Shown: one piece after another, positions 56,750-64,000 of the stretch
Layout of the letters: each line of letters begins with the position of its first letter
How positions within the stretch are numbered: position 1 is the first letter of the stretch
NCBI RefSeq assembly: GCF_000067165.1
Contig: NC_010162.1
Location: 6,827,001 to 6,891,000 of the forward strand
DNA from: Sorangium cellulosum So ce56
GTDB taxonomy: Bacteria; Myxococcota_A; Polyangia; Polyangiales; Polyangiaceae
DNA length: 64,000 nucleotides
Direction of reading: 5' to 3'
Notes under the pieces: generated by a model
Told to the model about the DNA's origin: nothing
Databases searched by the model: none
Seen by the model: only the letters and a program-made list of their open reading frames with translations
Program-made: the position numbers and the translations under genes

Positions 56750-58371
56750 ACTTCAGACTGAACCGAGTGTTCGCGAGTCCCTGGATCGCCGCCGGGGGAT
56801 GCCTCCTGAGCATGTCGTGCACTGGCGACCTCGGGGACGATGGCTCTCCGGAGCAGACTCCGGGGCAGACCCCGGACCAGGGTGCCGCCGTCGCTGTAGA
56901 CAGGATGCCTCTCCACCACATGACAGCGTCGGAGTACAACTCCACCGTCGCCCACCTCCTGGGAACGAGCCTGCGGCCCGCGGACGGATTCCCGGCGTTC
57001 GGCGCGAAGGGCTTCGACGCAAACGTCAATGCGCTCTCGAACCTCTCGCAGGTCCTGGTGCAGGGGTATTACGACGCCGCCAGGACGCTCGCCGAGGATG
57101 CGTTTTCGAACGAGGCGCAGCGCGCCAAGATCCTCGTGTGCGACCTGGCGGAGGGCGCGGACGACGGGTGTGCGCGCGAGATCATCGAGCGCTTCGGGCT
57201 GCGCGCGTTCCGGCGCCCGCTCGAGGCGGCGGAGGTCGACCGGTACGCGGCGCAGTACGACGACGCGCGGACCACCCTCGAGATGTCCCCCGTCGAGGCG
57301 GCGCAGCACGTCGTCCGGACCGTGCTCACGTCGCCGCATTTCCTCCTCCGGATCGAGCTGGGCCCCGACTCGGCGAGATCGCCGGGCGCCCTCAACGGCT
57401 ACGAGGTCGCGTCGCGCCTCTCGTACCTGCTCTGGAGCTCGCTCCCGGACGACGAGCTCTTCGACGCGGCGGAGGACGATCAGCTGGCCACCGAGGGCGA
57501 GCTCGAGCAGCAGGTGGACCGCATGCTGGCCGACCCGAAGAGCGCCGCCTTCTTCCAGAACTTCTACGGGCAGTGGCTCGGGACCCGCACGCTCCCCAGC
57601 CACAACGCCGACACGAGCCAGTTCCCGAACTGGGACGATGAGCTGAAGGGCGCGATGCTCGACCAGGTCAACGAGTACTTCGCCGGCTTCACGACCGGCG
57701 GGCGGCCGTGGTCCGAGTTCCTCACGGCGCCCCACCCGGAGAGCCGGCTGATCGAGCCGCTCTATGCGAACGACCCCGAGGGCGTGCGCGAGGGGTTCCT
57801 CACGCTCCCAGCGTTCCTCACGCTGTCGTCCCGCGCCGACCGGACCTCTCCCACGTCCCGCGCGAAGACGATCTTGGAGCAGCTCTTCTGCGCGCCCATG
57901 GTGCCTCCCGCCAACGTGGATATCCCGGAGCTCGGCGCCGCGGACGGGGAGGCGGGCGGCGTCACCAACGTGCGCAAGGAGCTCGAGAAGCACCGCGCGT
58001 CGCCCGACTGCGCGGGCTGCCACGACGTGCTCGACCCGATCGGGCTGAGCCTCGAGAACTTCGACCCGATCGGCGCCTACCGGACCCAGTACCCGAACGG
58101 CGACCCGATCGACGCGACGGGGGTCTACGAGGGCGAGGCGTTCGAGGACATCTCCGGCCTCGTGCCGGCGCTCGTGGAGGCCGCGCGGGCGGGGACGTGC
58201 CCCTCCGAGCAGCTCTTCAGCTATGCCCTGCGCCGGCGCCCGAGCGCCGGGGACAGGACCAGGATCAAGGAGATCGCCGCGCGCTGGGGCGGCGGCACGA
58301 TCGCGGATCTGGCGAAGCAGGTGGTGACCAGCGAGGCGTTCCGCCTTCGAGCGAAGGACAAGGCGCGGTGA
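56746..58371 (+). CDS. DUF1592-family secreted protein
   Basis: 541 aa. Lipoprotein-type signal (AAGGCLLSMSC, Cys about 26). Family domains in order: DUF1587-like (MPLHHMTASEYNSTVAHLLG), DUF1595 (FGLRAFRRPLEAAEVDRYAA), DUF1592 (SRLSYLLWSSLPDDELFDAA), DUF1588 (GFLTLPAFLTLSSRADRTSP) and DUF1585. A CxxCH haem-type motif occurs in DCAGCHDVLDPIGLSLENFD. In myxobacteria and planctomycetes this protein is encoded with a DUF1552 partner, as here. The reaction is not established. A role in polymer attack outside the cell has been proposed from context. Confidence 0.92.
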   Translation: MNFRLNRVFASPWIAAGGCLLSMSCTGDLGDDGSPEQTPGQTPDQGAAVAVDRMPLHHMTASEYNSTVAHLLGTSLRPADGFPAFGAKGFDANVNALSNLSQVLVQGYYDAARTLAEDAFSNEAQRAKILVCDLAEGADDGCAREIIERFGLRAFRRPLEAAEVDRYAAQYDDARTTLEMSPVEAAQHVVRTVLTSPHFLLRIELGPDSARSPGALNGYEVASRLSYLLWSSLPDDELFDAAEDDQLATEGELEQQVDRMLADPKSAAFFQNFYGQWLGTRTLPSHNADTSQFPNWDDELKGAMLDQVNEYFAGFTTGGRPWSEFLTAPHPESRLIEPLYANDPEGVREGFLTLPAFLTLSSRADRTSPTSRAKTILEQLFCAPMVPPANVDIPELGAADGEAGGVTNVRKELEKHRASPDCAGCHDVLDPIGLSLENFDPIGAYRTQYPNGDPIDATGVYEGEAFEDISGLVPALVEAARAGTCPSEQLFSYALRRRPSAGDRTRIKEIAARWGGGTIADLAKQVVTSEAFRLRAKDKAR

Positions 58372-58423
58372 GGCCGCACGCGTTGTTTCTGCACAGGACG
58401 AGGCACGAAGGAGCGATGCGCAC

Positions 58424-59998
58424 ATGAAACGCTTGATGACACGCAGAAATTTGTTGCGCGGCGCCGGCGTCTGCCTGGCGCTGCCGTTCCTCGAGAGCCT
58501 CGCGCCCCGCAGCGCGCGCGGCGGGGAGCCCGGCACTCCGAAGCGCTTCCTGCTCTGCACCTTCCCGAACGGGGCGCCCCATCACTGGTGGGAGACGGCC
58601 CCGGCGTTCGGAAAGACGCTGAAGGGCGCCGATTTCAAGCTGCCGAGGGTGCTCGAGCACTTCGCGCCGGTGAAGTCGAAGATGCTCATGATAAGCCGCC
58701 TCGGCAACTACACGTGGAGCACGGAGCAGCACCCCTACATCGAGCCTTCCCACTCGCGCCTCGGCGCGGCGCTCTCGACCTGCGTGGACGCCGATCAGCT
58801 GGGGAGGGAGGCGCGCCAGGACCTCGGCGAGTGGGTGGGCAACGGCGTCTCGGTCGACCAGCTCATCGTCCAGAAGGCAGGGCCGGAGCAGGCGACCCGC
58901 ATCCCGTCGCTGCAGACGGGGCTCGGCGTCAAGCCCGGGTTCTTCGACCAGCGCAGCTACGCCTACAACCAGGTCCTCTCCTGGAAGAGCCCGCGCGAGC
59001 CGCTGAAGCGCTCGGTCAACCCGAAGGCGGTGTTCGACGCGCTCGTCGGCGCGGGCGCGGTGGGGTCCGTCCCAGGACAGAGCGACGAGCAGGCCAGGAT
59101 CGAGGCGGAGCGCCGCGCGGCGACGGAGAAGAGCGTCATCGACGGCGTGCTGGCGGACGCGAACTCGCTCATGAACCGGGTCGGCTCCGACGATCGCAAG
59201 ATCGTCCAGCAATACCTGGACTCGCTGCGCGAGATCGAGAAGAACGCGACCCGCGTCCAGTCGACGATGAGCCCGCAGATGGGCCTCGGCTGCAGCCCGA
59301 TCAGCCAGCCCGGCGTGGTCCCCGAGCCGCCGGGCCAGGCGGAGGGGCTCAACGAGAACGACAACACGGGGGCCGGCCCGTACAAGCACGAAGATCACGC
59401 GAAGGTCATGATCGACCTCATCGTCATGGCCATTCAATGCGACGTGACGCGCGTGATCACCCACATGCACGACGACATGCGCTCCGAGTTCGAGTATCGG
59501 TGCATCCCGGAAGACGTCCGCGCCAAGGTGGGACTCGCGTACAGGAGAGAGGCCAGCCTGCACTTCCACTCCTCCCAGCACGCCGCCGGCAACCTCGACC
59601 GCGCGACCCAGGACGGCAAGTACAAGATCATCGCGCAGAGCAACCTCGACTACGCGGCGATCAACTGCTGGCTCAACCAGAAGAGCGCGCAGCTCGCGCA
59701 GCGGCTCGACGCGATCCCCGAGGGAGACGGCACGGTGCTCGATCACTGCGTCATGGTGCACATGAGCGAGATGCGGTCGCACGACCACGACGGGTACGAC
59801 CTGCCCATCGTGCTCCTCGGCGGCGACGGCGTCTTCTTGAACGACGCGCACGTCGCCTACGGCGCCCTCGGCAGCGATCGCCAGCTCCGCGATCTGTGGT
59901 TCACCATCATGAACCAGTACTACGGCCTGGGCGTCTCGTCGTTCGGCGAGGATCGCCGGGGCGTGCCGAACGCGCTCCTCGAGGAGATCCTGCGGTAG
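58424..59998 (+). CDS. DUF1552-family exported protein
   Basis: 524 aa. A Tat-type signal (TRRNLLRGAGVCLALPFLE) is followed by the DUF1552 domain over the rest: KRFLLCTFPNGAPHHWWE, HPYIEPSHSRLGAALSTCVD, IPSLQTGLGVKPGFFDQRSY, KVMIDLIVMAIQCDVTRVIT, HMSEMRSHDHDGYDLPIVLL. The family shares its scaffold with DUF1501 sulfatase-like exported proteins. His/Asp clusters could bind metal. It is the partner of the DUF1592 gene 52 nt upstream. Confidence 0.93.
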   Translation: MKRLMTRRNLLRGAGVCLALPFLESLAPRSARGGEPGTPKRFLLCTFPNGAPHHWWETAPAFGKTLKGADFKLPRVLEHFAPVKSKMLMISRLGNYTWSTEQHPYIEPSHSRLGAALSTCVDADQLGREARQDLGEWVGNGVSVDQLIVQKAGPEQATRIPSLQTGLGVKPGFFDQRSYAYNQVLSWKSPREPLKRSVNPKAVFDALVGAGAVGSVPGQSDEQARIEAERRAATEKSVIDGVLADANSLMNRVGSDDRKIVQQYLDSLREIEKNATRVQSTMSPQMGLGCSPISQPGVVPEPPGQAEGLNENDNTGAGPYKHEDHAKVMIDLIVMAIQCDVTRVITHMHDDMRSEFEYRCIPEDVRAKVGLAYRREASLHFHSSQHAAGNLDRATQDGKYKIIAQSNLDYAAINCWLNQKSAQLAQRLDAIPEGDGTVLDHCVMVHMSEMRSHDHDGYDLPIVLLGGDGVFLNDAHVAYGALGSDRQLRDLWFTIMNQYYGLGVSSFGEDRRGVPNALLEEILR

Positions 59999-60105
59999 CG
60001 CGGTGACCAGCTTGAGCTCACCTCGGCTGGCGACCCGGCGCGCCATCCCGCGCCGCGGGTGACGATTTCTGAGAGGTGAGCCGGGGCTGGATCAACTCCG
60101 GGCAC

Positions 60106-61626
60106 ATGAAGACCTGGGCGCGATGCCCGCCAGGCCGGGCGAGCCTCTCTTGGCTGTCACTTTTTGCTCTGGGTGCGGCCGCGTGGGCCTGCTCTGGGAC
60201 ACCGCACGGCGGCTCCGGGAGCGGCGGAGCCCCCTCGACGGATCCTGTTGGCGCGGGCGGAGCGACGCCGGGCGGAGAGGCATCGGGCAGCGACGCCGCC
60301 TCCGGGGTGACGACGGGATCTGGAGGGGCCGGCGGCGCGCCGAGCCCGGGCGCGGGCGGCGGCGCGCCGAGCGCGGGTGCGGGCGGCGGCGCCGGGACGG
60401 GCGGGCCGGGCGCCGTCGCGTTCGGGGCCTTCCCCGGCGCCGAGGGATTCGGGCGGATGGCCACCGGCGCCCGCGGCGGCGACGTTTACCATGTCACCAA
60501 CCTGAACGATTCAGGGCCAGGCTCCCTCCGGGATGCCATCAGCCAGCCGAATCGCACCGTGGTGTTCGACGTCGGCGGCGTCATCAAGATCGACTCCCGC
60601 CTGGTGTTCAAGAATAACCAGACGATCGCCGGGCAAACAGCGCCGGGCGGCGGCATCACCGTCTACGGGAACGGCACGTCCTTCTCCGACGCCTCGAACA
60701 CGATCGTTCGCTACGTGCGGTTTCGCATGGGCAAGATCGGCGACTCCGGCAAGGACACCGTCACCATGGCCAGCGGGCACGACGTGATCTGGGACCATTG
60801 CTCGCTGAGCTGGGGGCGCGACGGCACCTTCGATCTGAACCGGGAGAGCGGGGCGGAGCTCTACAACATCACGCTTCAAGATTCGATCGTCGCACAGGGG
60901 CTCCAGACCCACAGCACGGGCGGCATCGTCAACACGACCGGCACGTCGATCATCCGGTCCTTGTACATCGACAACAATTCCCGCAACCCCAAGGCCCGCG
61001 GGACGCTGCAGTTCGTCAACAACGTCGTCTACAACTGGGTCACCTCGGGGTACATCCTGGGCGACACGAGCGGGCGCTCGGACGGGGTGATGGTCGGCAA
61101 TTATCTGATCCCCGGCCCGGAGACGAAGGGCGGCACCCTGGACAGCCCCACGCCCGAGTACCACCTCCATGCCGCCGACAACTGGTACGACAGCAACAAG
61201 GACGGTGTCCTGAACGGCCGCCTGCTCGGCCAGGGGGACTTCGGCTCGGTGACGTGGGAGACGGCGCCGAGCGTCGAGGTTCCCGACGTGCCCGCGATGA
61301 GCGCGGAGGACGCCTTCGACCACGTGATGAAGCACGCCGGGGCGTCTCTCTGGCGTGACCCGGTCGACGACTTCTTGATGGAAGAGCTCGCGTCCCTCGG
61401 GGCCGAGGGCGCCACGATCAGCGACGAGAAGAGCCTCGGCCTCCCCGGCACCGTTGGAGACATCCCGGGGGGCTCTGCGCCCGCGGACACGGATCAGGAC
61501 GGGATGCCCGATGCGTGGGAGGTCTCCGCCTCGCTCGATCCTCACGACCCGGAGGATCGCAATGGCGACCGCAACGGCGACGGCTGGACGAACCTCGAGG
61601 AGTACATCAACTCCCTCGTCCCGTGA
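60106..61626 (+). CDS. Secreted pectate-lyase-like (PL1) lipoprotein
   Basis: 506 aa from the ATG at 60106, which begins with the signal (LSWLSLFALGAAAWACSG, lipid Cys near 29). A GTG at 60076 would add ten residues. Residues about 30-110 are a Gly/Ala/Ser linker, as in many myxobacterial surface enzymes. Residues 112-400 are a right-handed parallel beta-helix: GAEGFGRMATGARGGDVYHV, TNLNDSGPGSLRDAI, VIWDHCSLSWGRDGTFDL, and ladders of Asn. The C-terminus has two Asp/Asn calcium loops (DTDQDGMPDAWEV, DRNGDRNGDGWTNLEEY) of the TSP3/EF-hand type. It probably cleaves plant pectin. Confidence 0.9.
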   Translation: MKTWARCPPGRASLSWLSLFALGAAAWACSGTPHGGSGSGGAPSTDPVGAGGATPGGEASGSDAASGVTTGSGGAGGAPSPGAGGGAPSAGAGGGAGTGGPGAVAFGAFPGAEGFGRMATGARGGDVYHVTNLNDSGPGSLRDAISQPNRTVVFDVGGVIKIDSRLVFKNNQTIAGQTAPGGGITVYGNGTSFSDASNTIVRYVRFRMGKIGDSGKDTVTMASGHDVIWDHCSLSWGRDGTFDLNRESGAELYNITLQDSIVAQGLQTHSTGGIVNTTGTSIIRSLYIDNNSRNPKARGTLQFVNNVVYNWVTSGYILGDTSGRSDGVMVGNYLIPGPETKGGTLDSPTPEYHLHAADNWYDSNKDGVLNGRLLGQGDFGSVTWETAPSVEVPDVPAMSAEDAFDHVMKHAGASLWRDPVDDFLMEELASLGAEGATISDEKSLGLPGTVGDIPGGSAPADTDQDGMPDAWEVSASLDPHDPEDRNGDRNGDGWTNLEEYINSLVP

Positions 61627-61660
61627 CGCCTCGAGGACGCGCGCGCCTCGCCATGCTCCC

Positions 61661-62680
61661 TCAGAACGAGACCCCCAGGCTGAGCGTGCCCAGGGCTTGA
61701 GCGATGAGCGCAGCGGTGCGCTCCTCATCGACGGCGATGACGGGGCGCGGCAGGAGCGTGAGACAGGTGAGCTCGAGGCCGAGGCCCACGCTCGGATGAA
61801 AGAAGTACTGCACGCTCAGCCCCGCGTCCGCGGCGAAGCTGAAGAACTCCTCGCTGCGCCCCAGGAGCGGTGGCTCGACATGGCCGGTGGCCTGGAGGTG
61901 GTAGGCGCCGACGCCAAGGAGCGGCCCCCATTCCCAGTGAAGACCGGCGCCTGTTTGCCCGAGGTTCCAGCTGGCCCGGAGGAGCGCGAGCTCCTGGCGC
62001 ACCCGGGCGGCGCCGCTTGCTGCACGGAACTCGGCGCCAAAGAGGGGACCACCGAGGAGCAGGCCGAGACGGAAGCGCTCGTCGAGGCGGGTGTGCGCCC
62101 CGATCTGCGCGCCGACGCCGCCGCCCACCGGAGGCGTGAAGAGCACGAGCCCTCCCGCGCGCACGTGAAAACGGGGCGGCTCCCGGGAGAAGCGGAGCAC
62201 CTCGGGGGCGGGCGGCTGGGCCTCGACGCCGAGCACATCCCGAGCGGGCGCCTGGCCCGAGCCCAGCTCGAGGAGGCTTGCGCGCAGGAGATCGACGGCG
62301 CGCACGGCGAGGAGCATCGGGCCATCGCTGGAGGGATCGATGAGGAGCTTTCGCGTGGTCGTCTTGCCGGTCACGCGATCCACGATGCACACCTCGGCCG
62401 CCGTGCCGCTCCCGTCGCGCCGCAGCGCAACAGCCGCAAAGGCCTCGCTCTCCTGCGCCTCTCGCTCGAGCTCCTCGGCCCCGGGCGATCGCGCGGCGCT
62501 CCCGAGCACGATGACCTCGAAGGACTGCAGCTCCAGCTCGGCGGAGAGCCGTCCGAAGGCCTCGAAGAGCGTGGCATCGCGCGGGTCCGGTCGGACGACG
62601 AGCACGCGCTGCGCCCACGCCGGTCGAGGGCAGACGAGCAGCAGGAGCAGTACGAGGAGCGTTCGCGCCCGCCGGACCAT
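61661..62680 (-). CDS. Putative envelope protein with signal peptide
   Basis: 339 aa. The signal peptide is clear (TLLVLLLLLVCPRPAWAQ). Residues 25-130 form an alpha/beta domain (RVLVVRPDPRDATLFEAFGR, AFAAVALRRDGSGTAAEVCI, VDRVTGKTTTRKLLID). Residues about 165-339 are beta-strand rich, with aromatic and Gly-rich strands ending in Phe, as in outer-membrane barrels. I do not recognise a named family. It follows the FecR gene by three bases, so it is part of the sigma-FecR operon. Confidence 0.7.
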   Translation of the reverse strand: MVRRARTLLVLLLLLVCPRPAWAQRVLVVRPDPRDATLFEAFGRLSAELELQSFEVIVLGSAARSPGAEELEREAQESEAFAAVALRRDGSGTAAEVCIVDRVTGKTTTRKLLIDPSSDGPMLLAVRAVDLLRASLLELGSGQAPARDVLGVEAQPPAPEVLRFSREPPRFHVRAGGLVLFTPPVGGGVGAQIGAHTRLDERFRLGLLLGGPLFGAEFRAASGAARVRQELALLRASWNLGQTGAGLHWEWGPLLGVGAYHLQATGHVEPPLLGRSEEFFSFAADAGLSVQYFFHPSVGLGLELTCLTLLPRPVIAVDEERTAALIAQALGTLSLGVSF

Positions 62681-62683
62681 GGA

Positions 62684-63961
62684 TCAGGGCTGAGCGGCGA
62701 GCTGTCGAGCCGTCTTGGCGTGGACCCCGCTCGGATAGAGGCGCAGGTATTCTTGCGCCACCACGCGCGCGGCGGCCGGTCCTTCGAGGCTCTGGACCGC
62801 GCGCATCTTCCCCGCGAGCGCTTCGGCGGCGAAGGCGCCGCCCGGCGCCTCGCGAAGGGCCGTCTCGTACCAGGTCCTGGCGCGCGCGGCGGCGCCGCGG
62901 CTCTCGTGGAGGCGCCCGAGCAAGAAGGCCGCGCGGCTCCCCGCGGTCGATGCGTAGCGCGCGCGCAGGGCGAGCAGGGCCTGCTCGGCGAGCTCGTTCT
63001 GCCCCACGTAGCGAGCGGCGTCGGCCAGGGCGTTCAAGTCGGCGGCATCGCAGGAGGTGAGGCAGCTCTGCGTGCCCCGCGCCGCGGCCTCCTGGACGAC
63101 GCGCCGGAACTCGCCCTGGGAAACGAGCTTGCTCCAGGGCGGTCTGGTGCTCGGCGGGGCGACCAGGGGCGCGGGGGGTTCAGCGGAGCTCGGCGCCGGG
63201 GGAGCAGCGGGCTCCGGCGGCGGTGCCGCGACCTCGGCGAGCTGTCCCTGCGCCGCGGGAGGCGCGGGCTCGGGGCCTTGCGCCGCCGTGTCGGGGCCTT
63301 GCGCCGCCGTGTCGCTGACGTGCAGGGTCCTCGCCTGAGCGTCCCCCACGAAGCGCTGCCCCGCGCGCACGCTCACGGCGCCAGAGCCGGCGTAGCCCTC
63401 CACCTCGACCGCCCCCTCGCGCAGGATCACCTCGAGCCGCTCGCGGTCAGCGTCCCAGAGGAGCTCGAAGCGCGTGCCCACCACGCGGACCACGAAGGGA
63501 CCCGCGACGAAGCGCCACTCGCTGTGCCCGGTGTGCGTGACCTCGGCTTCGACCCGGCCGCGCTCGACCGAGATGCGGGCGCCACGCTCGTTGTTGGTCT
63601 CGTCGATACGAAGCCGCGTCCCTGACGCGGCCCGGATCCGCGTCTGATCGGAGAAGGTGATGGCGGCCGGGTGATCGACGGGTACGCGCACATAGCCGCT
63701 CTCGTTCACCGCGCCCTCGACGACGTAATCGAGACCTCGCTCCGTTCGCCAGAAGAAGAAAACGACCATCAGCACGCTCGCGGCGAGGGCGAGCGGAGCC
63801 ACCCAGCGAACGACCACCCGCGCCTTGCTCGCGCGCGCCTGCGCCTCGTCGACGCGGCGCAGGAAGGCGGCGCGCGCCTCGCGGCGCTCCGGCTCGCTCA
63901 GCTGAGCGGCTCTCTGCAGGAGGGCCGCGACGGGATCGAGCTGTCGTTCGGGTTCGCTCAT
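62684..63961 (-). CDS. FecR-domain protein with C-terminal TPR-like repeats
   Basis: 425 aa from the ATG at 63961, overlapping the sigma stop (ATGA). A cytoplasmic helix region (1-48) is followed by one membrane segment (VVRWVAPLALAASVLMVVFFF). A FecR beta domain follows (about 75-215: ITFSDQTRIRAASGTRLRID, RISVERGRVEAEVTHTG, FVVRVVGTRFELLWD, LREGAVEVEGYAGSGAVSV). A Pro/Ala linker then leads to helical repeats (about 310-425) typical of tol-pal/YbgF-like TPRs. As a FecR it would transmit an envelope signal to the adjacent sigma factor. Confidence 0.9.
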   Translation of the reverse strand: MSEPERQLDPVAALLQRAAQLSEPERREARAAFLRRVDEAQARASKARVVVRWVAPLALAASVLMVVFFFWRTERGLDYVVEGAVNESGYVRVPVDHPAAITFSDQTRIRAASGTRLRIDETNNERGARISVERGRVEAEVTHTGHSEWRFVAGPFVVRVVGTRFELLWDADRERLEVILREGAVEVEGYAGSGAVSVRAGQRFVGDAQARTLHVSDTAAQGPDTAAQGPEPAPPAAQGQLAEVAAPPPEPAAPPAPSSAEPPAPLVAPPSTRPPWSKLVSQGEFRRVVQEAAARGTQSCLTSCDAADLNALADAARYVGQNELAEQALLALRARYASTAGSRAAFLLGRLHESRGAAARARTWYETALREAPGGAFAAEALAGKMRAVQSLEGPAAARVVAQEYLRLYPSGVHAKTARQLAAQP

Positions 63962-64000
63962 GGCCAAAGTCCTTCACACCGGGACAGGAACTCCTGGAGG
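63958..64000 (-). CDS. 3' end of a gene entering from the right edge (probable sigma factor)
   Basis: The frame ends L-Q-E-F-L-S-R-C-E-G-L-W-P and stops at TGA 63960-63958, overlapping the FecR start as ATGA. Fourteen codons cannot prove identity. An ECF sigma factor is the expected neighbour of a FecR gene, and the motif-free tail is compatible. Confidence 0.45.
   Translation of the reverse strand, partial: LQEFLSRCEGLWP

Noticed and set aside
60016..60081. GCTCACCT/AGGTGAGC inverted repeat between the DUF1552 and pectate-lyase genes
   Set aside because: 8 bp arms 50 nt apart are likely enough by chance, and no terminator tract follows.

Overview
The window is about 70% G+C. Its coding style and gene content point to a large-genome myxobacterium, probably Sorangium or Polyangium type: preferred Leu codon CTC, many GTG starts, ATGA/GTGA overlaps, ECF sigma factors next to FecR or Ser/Thr-kinase genes, DUF1592/DUF1552 pairs, secreted carbohydrate enzymes and a type I lipid/polyketide synthase. 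This assignment rests on family content only. I could not run a search.

Layout. 0-0.7 kb: an ECF sigma factor (minus). 0.8-7.6 kb: a plus-strand exopolysaccharide and CDP-sugar operon (outer-membrane barrel, GT2, GH26, rfbF, rfbG, reductase). 8.4-11 kb: a secreted galactose-oxidase-like copper radical enzyme with lectin-like repeats. 11.1-19 kb: a scarred accessory stretch with a VOC protein, tandem non-coding repeats, gene remnants, an AAA ATPase locus with truncated partners, an 844-aa orphan, and an intact PIN toxin/antitoxin pair beside a decayed copy. 19.4-23.8 kb: a five-gene overlapping operon of membrane proteins and a two-component system (minus). 24.2-27.3 kb: an LLM flavin enzyme, then leuA preceded by what reads as a complete leucine attenuator. 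27.8-29.4 kb: a GH43 xylosidase between two long hairpins. 29.9-41.4 kb: a lipid/polyketide cluster (P450, ACP-ACP-SDR, PPTase, 2238-aa synthase) with a divergent MarR regulator and three matching palindromic operators. 41.5-43.7 kb: a sigma/kinase pair. 43.8-47.1 kb: a tyrosine catabolic operon (hmgA, hppD, FAH). 47.4-51.8 kb: a porin, then a block with foreign codon use (DUF3237, FAD monooxygenase, aromatic-acid MFS transporter). Two copies of a 68-bp hairpin element flank this segment. 52.3-55.1 kb: a PAS-STAS sensor and a Zn alcohol dehydrogenase. 55.8-61.6 kb: an ECF sigma with a truncated partner, a DUF1592/DUF1552 pair and a pectate-lyase lipoprotein. 61.7-64 kb: an envelope protein, a FecR protein and the 3' end of another sigma factor.

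The strongest candidates for undescribed biology are: (1) the relay of mutually exclusive hairpins between a CTA-rich leader peptide and the leuA ribosome-binding site; (2) the Pfa-like synthase that carries TE-AT-KS-CLF-KR-DH on one chain but no ACP, with carriers supplied by a separate ACP-ACP-reductase protein; (3) its GTGTA-NN-TACAC MarR operators; and (4) the covarying hairpin repeat around the aromatic-catabolism genes.
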